This document shows positions 38,292 through 45,644 of a stretch of 64,000 bases of DNA, one piece after another. Source of the DNA: Nocardia abscessus (lineage in GTDB: Bacteria > Actinomycetota > Actinomycetes > Mycobacteriales > Mycobacteriaceae); assembly GCF_015477775.1 (NCBI RefSeq), contig NZ_JADLQO010000001.1, forward strand, positions 1,054,001-1,118,000. Direction: 5' to 3'. A model generated the notes under the pieces. The model saw only the letters and a list, made by a program, of their open reading frames with translations. It was not told the DNA's origin and did no database searches. Each line of letters opens with the position of its first letter. Position 1 is the stretch's first letter. A program made the position numbers and the translations under genes.

Positions 38292-39002
38292 ATGAGGATG
38301 AGGAAGCTCGCCGTGGTGGCGGCGCTGGTGACCATCGCGACCGGAGTGGCTGCGGGTACGTCCGGCGCCGCGCCCGCGGAGGAAAGCGCCGAAAGCGCAA
38401 TCAATTTCACCGCGTATGCGACGGATAGTCAGTCGATCATCGAAACCGACGCGGGTTCGCTGGTCGTCGAAGACGAGGTGTTCAAGGTCAAGGCGTCCAA
38501 CGGTACCGTGCTCGCGGCCCAGCCGCTGCGGTTTCAGCTGGAGGATTTCGAATTCCCGATCGCCGCACAGATTTCCGGCCGCAGCGCCACGCTGACGCCG
38601 CTGTTCGACCGGGAGCGCGCGGTCTACAAGCCGGTCGCCCTGCCGTACGAGGACAAGGCGCCGTGGAAGACCGAGTACGACCGTGAGGTCGCCGCCTGGA
38701 CCCGCCTGACCAGCACCATCGCTGCCGGTGCGACGGTCGGCACGCTTGTGGGCGGCCTGGCAGGCGGCGCTGTCGGTTGCGTGCTCGGCGGCATCGCGGG
38801 TGCGACCGTGGCCTCCGCCGCGATCGTCGGCCTGTTCGGCGCGTTCATCCCGGCCGCCGCCATCGGCTGCCTCGGCGGCATCATCGCGGTCGGCGCCCTC
38901 GGCACCCTCGCGGGCCAGCTGCTGGTCACCGCTCCGGTGGCGGTCGCCGCCGCGATCCAGTACTTCACGACGATCAACCAGCCGTTCAACGCGCCGAAGT
39001 AA
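38292..39002 (+). CDS. Secreted protein with Gly/Ala-rich C-terminal half, unknown
   Basis: A 236-residue protein. Residues 1-27 are a signal peptide (MRMRKLAVVAALVTIATGVA, cleavage near SGAAPA). A soluble beta-rich part follows (about 35-130), then a Gly/Ala-rich stretch of glycine-zipper-like hydrophobic segments (GGLAGGAVGCVLGGIAGATV and similar, about 145-225) that could insert into a membrane or envelope. It is a type I have not been able to name; related proteins seem common in Nocardia. ATG 38292 follows AGGA. A clean intrinsic terminator follows. Confidence 0.72.
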   Translation: MRMRKLAVVAALVTIATGVAAGTSGAAPAEESAESAINFTAYATDSQSIIETDAGSLVVEDEVFKVKASNGTVLAAQPLRFQLEDFEFPIAAQISGRSATLTPLFDRERAVYKPVALPYEDKAPWKTEYDREVAAWTRLTSTIAAGATVGTLVGGLAGGAVGCVLGGIAGATVASAAIVGLFGAFIPAAAIGCLGGIIAVGALGTLAGQLLVTAPVAVAAAIQYFTTINQPFNAPK

Positions 39003-39014
39003 TCCTTCCGCGTG

Positions 39015-39060
39015 AAAAGACCCCGCCCCGCAGGCATCTTCGGGGGAGCGGGGTCTTTTT
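39015..39060 (+). terminator. Intrinsic terminator
   Basis: Perfect 12-base arms AAAAGACCCCGC (39015-39026) and 39048-39059, ending in a T run. Confidence 0.88.
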
Positions 39061-39117
39061 CGCGTGCTCACGACCTGGGGAAACAATGTGCGGGTGCACA
39101 CAACGGCGCGTCGGGGG

Positions 39118-39147
39118 TTGGTGCGTCGCGGAAATCGGTGTTAATTT
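39118..39147 (+). promoter_or_regulatory. Promoter for a leaderless leader-peptide mRNA
   Basis: TTGGTG (39118-39123) and TAATTT (39142-39147) are 18 bases apart. The ATG at 39155 lies seven bases after the -10, so the transcript probably starts at or next to the ATG. Confidence 0.6.
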
Positions 39148-39154
39148 TAATGAC

Positions 39155-39262
39155 ATGTCTGCCGGCCGATCGAACCTCCTGCGCGTCACTTACGTGACCG
39201 CCGCACTGGGTCTGCGGCTGCCATTGACGCGCGAACTGTGTCGCCTCTCTTGCTGCAGCTGA
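39155..39262 (+). CDS. 35-residue leader peptide ending in Cys codons
   Basis: A short ORF, predicted leaderless, of 35 codons. It reads MSAGRSNLLRVTYVTAALGL and then RLPLTRELCRLSCCS, with Cys at 29, 33 and 34, directly before the stop. Mycobacteria are known to use small leaderless ORFs with Cys runs to make downstream expression respond to cysteine supply. Here the Cys33-Cys34-Ser35-stop codons (39251-39262) overlap the 5' arm of a hairpin (39255-39264 with 39275-39287), and a second hairpin (39308-39327) precedes the ribosome site of the ROK gene at 39347. The peptide itself is probably only a sensor. Confidence 0.65.
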   Translation: MSAGRSNLLRVTYVTAALGLRLPLTRELCRLSCCS

Positions 39263-39327
39263 GCTCGTTTTCCTGCTCATTTGCTGCCTCGCCGCCCATG
39301 TAGGCACGTCCCGTTGGATTACGGGAC
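39255..39327 (+). promoter_or_regulatory. Putative attenuator: two hairpins before the ROK gene
   Basis: GCAGCTGAGC (39255-39264) pairs with GCTCA (39275-39279) and GCTGC (39283-39287) around a TTT bulge; its 5' arm overlaps the leader's last Cys codons. GTCCCGT (39308-39314) pairs with ACGGGAC (39321-39327), six bases before AAGGAT at 39334. There is no T-tract, so control of translation or Rho access is more likely than intrinsic termination. Confidence 0.5.
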
Positions 39328-39346
39328 TTCAGCAAGGATCTGCACA

Positions 39347-40621
39347 ATGTCCCTTCCCGCCCTCGAACGATCCGGCTCCAGGGTTGCGGCCGCCCGCGCC
39401 CGCGTTCAGCGTCCGGTCGTCGCTCCCGAACTGCGCATCGCCGACAACCCGGCGGCCGCGGTGCTGCGCTCCGCTACCGGCGGCCCGGTTTCCCGCGACA
39501 ACGCCGCGCGCACAACGGGTTTGAGCATCGCCACGGTCAATCGCCAAGTCTCCGCGCTGCTGGCGGCCGGCCTGCTGCGGGAACGCCCCGACCTGACCGC
39601 CTCGGGCGCGGTCGGACGCCCCCGCGTCCCCTTCGAAATCGATCACGAGGCCTACCTGACCATCGGCATCCACATCGGCGCCGTGGTCACCAAGATCGTC
39701 GCCGCCGACCTGCGCGGCCGCATCCTCGGCGGCCTGGCCATCGCGACCCCGCAGACCGGTCAGGAATTCGCCACCACCACCGTCGCCCGCAGCGCGAAAG
39801 CGTTCCTGCAGCGCTGGCACCGGCGCAAGGCGCTGTGGGCCGGCGTCGCGATCGGGGGCCGGGTCGATCCGCTCACCGGCGTCGTCGACCACCCGAAGCT
39901 GGAATGGCGTGGCGCGCAAGTCGGTTCGGTTCTCGGCGAGGTGCTGGAGCTGCCGGTCTCGGTGGCGCCGCACGTCGAGGCGATGGCGGGTTCGGAGCTG
40001 TTGCTGCCCACCGGCGAACCGAAGGATCAAGCCCGCGTCGAGCGGGGCAGCAGCCTCTACTTCTACGTGCGTGAGACCGCCGGTGTCGCAGTCACTTTGG
40101 ACGGTCGCGTGCACACGCCGAGCAACGGCCCCGGATCGATCGCGCATCTGCCGACGGGCTCGGACGTCGAATGCACCTGCGGACGGCGTGGCTGCTTGGA
40201 GGTGACCGTCGGCGATCGGTCGCTGCACTCCAGGGCCGTCGGCCGCGGCATCATCCCGGCGCACAACGGAACCGCGGGCTCGACCATCGCCGACCTGTAC
40301 CGGGCCGCGGAGGCCGGTTCGGAATCCGCACGCGAGCTGCTCGCCGAACGGGCCACCATCCTCGGCCACACCGTGGCGATGGTGCGCGACATGCTCAACC
40401 CCGATCGGGTGATCCTCGGTGGCCAGGCCTTCACCGGCTACCGCCCCGCGGTCGCGCATGTGGCGCGGGCGTTCAACCAGGGTTCCACGTTGCCGCCCAC
40501 CGACATCCGGATCAGCGGATTCGGCGGCAAGGTACAGGAATACGCCGCTGTGGTGACCTCGCTGAGCGTCCTCTACGCCGACCCGCTGGCGGCGGTGCGG
40601 CGCACCGCGTCGAGCGACTGA
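39347..40621 (+). CDS. ROK family transcriptional regulator
   Basis: A 424-residue ROK protein resembling Rv0485. The N-terminal winged helix (SRDNAARTTGLSIATVNRQV then SALLAAGLLRERPD, about 45-85) is followed by a sugar-kinase-like ROK domain with the zinc motif CTCGRRGCLE and the segment RVILGGQAF. The kinase-type catalytic DxGxTK is not evident, so it is probably a regulator only. ATG 39347 is seven bases after AAGGAT (39334-39339). Its expression may be set by the cysteine-codon leader upstream. A strong terminator follows. Confidence 0.88.
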   Translation: MSLPALERSGSRVAAARARVQRPVVAPELRIADNPAAAVLRSATGGPVSRDNAARTTGLSIATVNRQVSALLAAGLLRERPDLTASGAVGRPRVPFEIDHEAYLTIGIHIGAVVTKIVAADLRGRILGGLAIATPQTGQEFATTTVARSAKAFLQRWHRRKALWAGVAIGGRVDPLTGVVDHPKLEWRGAQVGSVLGEVLELPVSVAPHVEAMAGSELLLPTGEPKDQARVERGSSLYFYVRETAGVAVTLDGRVHTPSNGPGSIAHLPTGSDVECTCGRRGCLEVTVGDRSLHSRAVGRGIIPAHNGTAGSTIADLYRAAEAGSESARELLAERATILGHTVAMVRDMLNPDRVILGGQAFTGYRPAVAHVARAFNQGSTLPPTDIRISGFGGKVQEYAAVVTSLSVLYADPLAAVRRTASSD

Positions 40622-40631
40622 GCAATACGAC

Positions 40632-40668
40632 AAAGGGCGACCGGCCGCAGCGGCCGGTCGCCCTTTTC
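40632..40668 (+). terminator. Intrinsic terminator of the ROK gene
   Basis: Perfect 16-base arms 40632-40647 and 40651-40666 with a CAG loop; the arms end in AAA and TTT, followed by TCGT. Confidence 0.88.
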
Positions 40669-40682
40669 GTGCGTGTACGGCG

Positions 40683-42314
40683 TTACCGATGAGGGTCGCC
40701 CGCGGTCGCGAAAAGCCCTTCCAGCGCGGTGATGAAGAACGGGAAGTGGCCCGCGAAGCGCTGCAGGTTGCGGTCGCGTTCGAAGCCGCCGAACCAGTAG
40801 AGGCCGGGTTGCGCGTCGGCCGACGGATCGAGATCGCGGAAGGCGCGGATCCAGTTGTCGGCGCGCGCGCCGAGCACCATGAACGGCAGCGCGCGGGAGA
40901 ACACGGTCTCCTGGTCGATCGGCGGGATCTGTTCGCGCCGAGTCGTTTCCAGGCCGCGCTGCAGGGCGCGGATCTGCCGGGCGAGCTCGAGCCCGCGGGC
41001 CGTTCGCGCGGGCAGGTACTTCGGCGCGAGCAGGGTCGCGACACCGCCGAGCGCGATGGCGACACCGACCAGGGCATGCCCGGACGTGAGCGCGAGCGCG
41101 ACGGTCGCGGCGACACCGGCAACGACCAGCGCGCCGCCCAGCCACACCGCGAAGCCGGGCCGTCGGCGATCGAGGAAATTGCCCCGCGCCACGGCATCGG
41201 CCACCAACGCGGTGCGTACCGGACCGGAGTCCACGCGACCCGGCTTGCGCAGGTCGGTAAGTGTCACCGCGTCGGAGCCATCGGGCAGCAGCGCGTGGTA
41301 GACGGCCTTCTCGTAGTCGCGCAGCTGGTCATCGGGGGTGTTCACCCGGGTGATCCGCCAGTCGCTGTCGCTGAGCGGAGTGATCCGGATGTACCGGCGC
41401 ACCGCGAGATCCACCACGGTGGCGGCGATGTCGACCGGATCGACATACCCGTCCAGCAGCAGGCCCGCCTCACCGGGCAACGCGCCGTCCGGCGAGGTGA
41501 ACTGCACGCGATCGCCGTCGCGAAGCAGCGGGTCGATCGTCTCCGAACCGCCATCCATCGCCGCGTCCTGGCGGCGGGCGCGCAGCACGAAGGCGACCAG
41601 ACCGGCCAGCGCCACCAGCAGGACGCCGAACGCCACGAGCACCGGGGTGGTGACCGTGAACGGGCCCGCGTCACCGCTGTCGCGCACGTCGGCGTTGTTC
41701 GGCACGGTGCCGGGCGGCAGTTGCAGGGTCAGGTCGATCGCGTCGCCCTTGTGCAGGTCGGTCTGCTCGAGGAACAGGACGCCGTCGGCCTCGATCTTGA
41801 CGTCGGCGCACGGCCGGGTGTTGCCGGGCGGGCCGAGTTTGCAGTCGACGATGCCCATTTCGAAGCTCGGGCTGATCAGCGAGGCGCTGATGGACGCGAT
41901 GTCGGTGTTGAGCACACCCAGCCAGTGGAATACCTGGGTGCCCGGCGCGCCGCTGACGGTGTTCTGCACGGAGTACCGGAAGGTGGATTCGCCGGGCTCG
42001 GCCTCGATGGTGAACTGGTCGTTCGCGACTGTCGCGGTGCCCGCGCCCTCGGTGTCCACGTCGGTGACCCGGAAGATGCGCTCGGCGTCGTCGCTCACCT
42101 TCAGCCGCAGCGGGAGCGACATGCGGAAGGAGCCCTCCGGCGGTACCGAGACCTGTTCGACCACTTCGAGGACGCCCTCGCGGTTCAGCTTCAGATCGGC
42201 GGTGATGGTCACGCCGTCCGGTGCGGGCTGGGCCTGGGCGACCGGGGCCGTCGCGGACAGTCCCACGACGGCGAGAAGCAGCGCGCCTAGGGCGGCCCCC
42301 CGAAAAGTCAGCAT
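40683..42314 (-). CDS. DUF2207 domain membrane protein
   Basis: A 543-residue membrane protein of the DUF2207 (predicted membrane) family. It has a signal peptide (LLLAVVGLSATAPVAQAQ), an extracytoplasmic beta-rich domain (about 32-225), a helix (VTTPVLVAFGVLLVALAGLV), a cytoplasmic winged-helix-like region with YIRITPLSDSDWRITRV, two more helices (about 395-435) and a cytoplasmic tail with FSRALPFMVLGARADNWIRAF. The function is unknown. ATG 42314 opens directly with the signal sequence. The two Cys in the outer domain may form a disulfide. Confidence 0.82.
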   Translation of the reverse strand: MLTFRGAALGALLLAVVGLSATAPVAQAQPAPDGVTITADLKLNREGVLEVVEQVSVPPEGSFRMSLPLRLKVSDDAERIFRVTDVDTEGAGTATVANDQFTIEAEPGESTFRYSVQNTVSGAPGTQVFHWLGVLNTDIASISASLISPSFEMGIVDCKLGPPGNTRPCADVKIEADGVLFLEQTDLHKGDAIDLTLQLPPGTVPNNADVRDSGDAGPFTVTTPVLVAFGVLLVALAGLVAFVLRARRQDAAMDGGSETIDPLLRDGDRVQFTSPDGALPGEAGLLLDGYVDPVDIAATVVDLAVRRYIRITPLSDSDWRITRVNTPDDQLRDYEKAVYHALLPDGSDAVTLTDLRKPGRVDSGPVRTALVADAVARGNFLDRRRPGFAVWLGGALVVAGVAATVALALTSGHALVGVAIALGGVATLLAPKYLPARTARGLELARQIRALQRGLETTRREQIPPIDQETVFSRALPFMVLGARADNWIRAFRDLDPSADAQPGLYWFGGFERDRNLQRFAGHFPFFITALEGLFATAGDPHR

Positions 42315-42390
42315 GGCTGCCTACTCTAGACAGCTTGCTATCCTGCGTCAGCGGCTGTCGGCGATCACTAGGACGAGGGGGTACGGGGGC

Positions 42391-43536
42391 GTGACACAAC
42401 CACCGTACGGACACGGACCGGTCCCGCACGGGGGGCGCCCGGTTCCGCCGCCGCCCGGCTACGGTGCGCCCTATGGCCCGCGCCCGGGCTACGGTCCGCC
42501 ACCTGGCTACGGCCCACCTCCCGGCTACGGTCCGCCCGGCTACGGTCCGCCGCCCGGATATGCCCCGCCCGCTTACGGTCCGCCCCCGGGTTACGGCCCG
42601 CCGGTCCCGCCGCCGATGCCCTACGGCCCGCCGGGACGGCCGCCCTACCCGCCGCCGCGCAAACGCGGTGGCGGCGGATGGGTGGTGTTGCTGGTGGTCG
42701 TCGTGTTCCTGGTCGCCGCGGGACTGGTGCGCAACGCCATCTCGGTGGGACGCAACGACAGCGACGCGTCCGGCCCGCAACCGAGCTTCACGTTCGACGC
42801 CCAGCCGGACGGCTCGATCGGACCGGCGGAAACCGGCAGCAATCCGCTGTTGACCGACCCGAGCGCGACACTGATCCCGGCGCGATGCGACTACGCGCGG
42901 TGGGGCACGCAGGTCGACGCCGCCCGCAAGTTCTTCGAAAGCGCCGCGTCGTGCCTGGAGTCGGCGTGGAAACCCGTGCTGCGCAAGGCGAATCTGCCGT
43001 TCCAGCCGCCGTCGCTCAACGTCAGCGCGACCACGGCGGGCATCACCACGCCGTGCACCGGCTCGACCAGCAATTTCGCCGCGTTCTACTGCCCGGCGAA
43101 CAAGACGATCTACATGCCGATCAGTCAGTTGCAGACGGACTACTTCAAGGACAACTGGGTGGTCTACCTGTCGGTGTTCGCGCACGAGTACGGGCACCAC
43201 GTGCAGGCGATGTCCGGCATCCTGCGCAAGGCCAACAGCGAGCGGGCGGACGCGGGACCGCGCACCGCCAAGGGCCTGGAGTTGTCCCGCCGGGTCGAAT
43301 TGCAGGCCAACTGCTTCGACGGCATGTACCTGTCCTCCTCGGCGGAGGGCGGCTCGCTGACCGATCCGCAGCTCACCTTGGCTCGCAAGGACGCCTACGG
43401 GCGCGGCGACCAGGCCGGGGACATGCGCGACCACGGATCCTCCGAGAACGGCGGGCAGTGGTTCGAGACCGGTGTGGACAAAAACCGTGCGGCGCAGTGC
43501 AATACGTTCACCGCGTCGGCGAGTTCGGTGAGTTGA
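42391..43536 (+). CDS. Neutral zinc metallopeptidase (YpfJ type), membrane-anchored
   Basis: A 381-residue protein. The first 90 residues are PPPGYGPP repeats, followed by one membrane helix (VVLLVVVVFLVAAGLV). The extracytoplasmic domain is a putative neutral zinc peptidase with HEYGHH (His265, Glu266, His269) and the downstream RRVELQANCFDG helix supplying the third ligand. It is inferred to cleave an unknown envelope substrate. GTG 42391 follows GAGGGGGTACGGGGG. It ends seven bases from the convergent amt gene. Confidence 0.85.
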   Translation: MTQPPYGHGPVPHGGRPVPPPPGYGAPYGPRPGYGPPPGYGPPPGYGPPGYGPPPGYAPPAYGPPPGYGPPVPPPMPYGPPGRPPYPPPRKRGGGGWVVLLVVVVFLVAAGLVRNAISVGRNDSDASGPQPSFTFDAQPDGSIGPAETGSNPLLTDPSATLIPARCDYARWGTQVDAARKFFESAASCLESAWKPVLRKANLPFQPPSLNVSATTAGITTPCTGSTSNFAAFYCPANKTIYMPISQLQTDYFKDNWVVYLSVFAHEYGHHVQAMSGILRKANSERADAGPRTAKGLELSRRVELQANCFDGMYLSSSAEGGSLTDPQLTLARKDAYGRGDQAGDMRDHGSSENGGQWFETGVDKNRAAQCNTFTASASSVS

Positions 43537-43543
43537 CTTCCGA

Positions 43544-44860
43544 TCAGTCCGGCTGATCGTCGTCGAGCGGGCGATCGGAGTGCGGGCGCCCGAAATGCCC
43601 CTCGCCGAGACGGCGCGGCGCGTGTCCGTGCACCCCTTCGGCATACGCCGTCTCGGCGTGCAGCGCGAAATCGATTCCGGCGGCCTCATCCTCCTTGCTG
43701 ACCCGGAATCCGACGAGCCGGTCGATGCCCTTGCCGAGCGCGAACGAGACGCCGAACGCGTAGGCCGCCACGACGAGCACCGCCACCAGCTGCCTGCCCA
43801 GCTGAGCCAGGCCACCGCCGAAGAACAGGCCGTCGACGCCGCCGGTCATCACCTGGGTGGCGAGCAGGCCGATCAGCACGGTGCCCACGATGCCGCCGAC
43901 GAAGTGCACGCCTACCACGTCGAGCGAATCGTCGTAACCGGCCTTGAACTTCAAACCCACCGCGAACGCGCACACCACGCCCGCCGCGAGCCCGACCAGC
44001 AGGGCGCCCGAGGTGTTGACCGATCCGCACGAGGGCGTGATGGCGACCAGACCGGCCACCACGCCGGACGCGGCGCCGAACGTGGTGGGCCTGCCGTCGC
44101 GGATCTGCTCCACCGCGAGCCAGCCGAGCATGCCGAGACAGCCCGCCACCAGGGTGTTCAAGAAGACGGCCGCGGCGAGGCCGTTGGCGGCCAGCGCCGA
44201 GCCCGCGTTGAAGCCGAACCATCCGAACCACAGCAGGCCCGCGCCGAGCAGCACGAACGGCAGGTTGTGCGGGCGCATCGCGTCGGTCTTGAACCCGATG
44301 CGCGGGCCGAGCACCAGCGCGAGGGCCAAGGCGGACGCGCCGGAGGCGATCTCCACCACCAGCCCGCCCGCGTAGTCCAGAGCGCCGAACGAGGCGAGCC
44401 AGCCGTCCGGACCCCACACCCAATGCGCGATCGGCGCGTACACCGCCAGCGCCCACAGCGGCACGAAGATCATCCACGCGGCGAACTTGGCGCGATCGGC
44501 GATGGCGCCGCTGACCAGCGCGGCGGTCAGGACGGCGAAGGTGAGCTGGAACGTCGCGAACAACAGCTCCGGCACCGAGCCGCGCACCGAGGTCGGGTCG
44601 ATGCCTGCCATGCCGAAGTGGCCGAGATCGCCGATCAGGCCGCCGCCCGCGTCGTCGCCGAACGCCAGGCTATAGCCGAGCAGTAGCCACACCACGGTCA
44701 CCAGCGGGATCGCGATGAAGTTCATCATCAGCATGTTGAGCACGCCGGTCGAGCGCACCATCCCGCCGTAGAAAATCGCCAAGCCCGGGGTCATCAGCAG
44801 GACCAGGGCTGTGCTGATCAGTAGCCAGGCGGTGGCCGCCGGGTCGATGGTTGCAGACAC
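43544..44860 (-). CDS. amt: Ammonium transporter
   Basis: An 11-helix Amt/MEP/Rh channel of 438 residues for ammonium uptake. Signature segments are FYGGMVRSTGVLNMLMM, the pore region AGGLVVEIASGASALALALVLG, and CGSVNTSGALLVGLAAGVVC with DSLDVVGVHFVGGIVGTVL containing a pore His. GTG 44860 is seven bases after AAGGAG. There is no glnK or glnD beside it, unlike the usual amt-glnK pairs, so PII control would come from elsewhere. It lies 94 bases downstream of a TetR gene on the same strand. Confidence 0.93.
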   Translation of the reverse strand: MSATIDPAATAWLLISTALVLLMTPGLAIFYGGMVRSTGVLNMLMMNFIAIPLVTVVWLLLGYSLAFGDDAGGGLIGDLGHFGMAGIDPTSVRGSVPELLFATFQLTFAVLTAALVSGAIADRAKFAAWMIFVPLWALAVYAPIAHWVWGPDGWLASFGALDYAGGLVVEIASGASALALALVLGPRIGFKTDAMRPHNLPFVLLGAGLLWFGWFGFNAGSALAANGLAAAVFLNTLVAGCLGMLGWLAVEQIRDGRPTTFGAASGVVAGLVAITPSCGSVNTSGALLVGLAAGVVCAFAVGLKFKAGYDDSLDVVGVHFVGGIVGTVLIGLLATQVMTGGVDGLFFGGGLAQLGRQLVAVLVVAAYAFGVSFALGKGIDRLVGFRVSKEDEAAGIDFALHAETAYAEGVHGHAPRRLGEGHFGRPHSDRPLDDDQPD

Positions 44861-44954
44861 GGGTTCACTCCTTCCGCGCGCGTGCGCTGCGAGGAAGTTA
44901 CCGAACGGTCGCTCGCGGCCCGACAGCCGATCGGTCGAAGCGCGTTTCCGCGGT

Positions 44955-45644
44955 TCAGGCCGGAGACCGGCCCTGCCGGACGCCGCGCAGCCACTGCGTC
45001 ACCGTCTCCGCTGTCGGCGGGTCGGCGCCGATCAGGTCGAGCACGCTGTAGCCGAGGCACGCGGCGCCCATCACGCGCGAGGCGACGGCTTCGGCATCGC
45101 CCCAGGGCAGGAAGGGTTTGGCGAGTAGCAGGGAGGTGATGCCGTGGGCCACCGACCACAGTTCCAGCACGATCGGCAGCGGGTCGCGCGGCGCCATCGT
45201 CCCGTCGTCCATGCACTTGCGCACGGTGGCCGCGAAATGCTGGAAGGCCCCGCTGGTGAGGACCTGGTCCACCGCGCCTCCGGTCTCGGTGGGCTCGGTC
45301 GCCAGCCGGTACTGCTCGGGATGCTCGAGGGCGAAGCGGACGTAGGCCATGCCCTGATCGTGCAGCTGGGTCATGGGGGAGGTGGTGGGATCGGTGGCGG
45401 CGCGCATCGCGTCGGCGAGGTCCTCGAAGACCTGCGCGACGACCGCCTCGATGAGCTCGTCCTTGTCGGCGAAGTGCCGGTAGATCGACGGCGCGCTCAC
45501 CCCGACCAGCTTGCTCACCGCGCGGATCGAGACCGCGTCGGCGTGCCCGGTCCTGCTGAGCAGCTCGGCCGTCGCGCGCAGGATCTCCTCACGCAGCTGG
45601 GCGCCGGAACCGCGCGGCGACCGCGGACGCCTGCCACCGATCAC
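44955..45644 (-). CDS. TetR family regulator of the MMPL operon
   Basis: A 229-residue TetR-type repressor with the N-terminal helix-turn-helix LREEILRATAELLSRTGHAD then VSKLVGVSAPSIYRHFADK (about 18-65). The C-terminal domain resembles that of the TetR WHG-like group. The GTG at 45644 overlaps the MMPL stop in GTGA, so it is translated with the transporter. The palindromes at 47901-47934 in front of the MMPL gene are the likely operator, giving an autoregulated efflux operon (inference). Confidence 0.86.
   Translation of the reverse strand: MIGGRRPRSPRGSGAQLREEILRATAELLSRTGHADAVSIRAVSKLVGVSAPSIYRHFADKDELIEAVVAQVFEDLADAMRAATDPTTSPMTQLHDQGMAYVRFALEHPEQYRLATEPTETGGAVDQVLTSGAFQHFAATVRKCMDDGTMAPRDPLPIVLELWSVAHGITSLLLAKPFLPWGDAEAVASRVMGAACLGYSVLDLIGADPPTAETVTQWLRGVRQGRSPA

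Noticed and set aside
44861..44954. Riboswitch or glnK gene near amt
   Set aside because: The gap is too short and unstructured, and no PII-like gene is present on either side.
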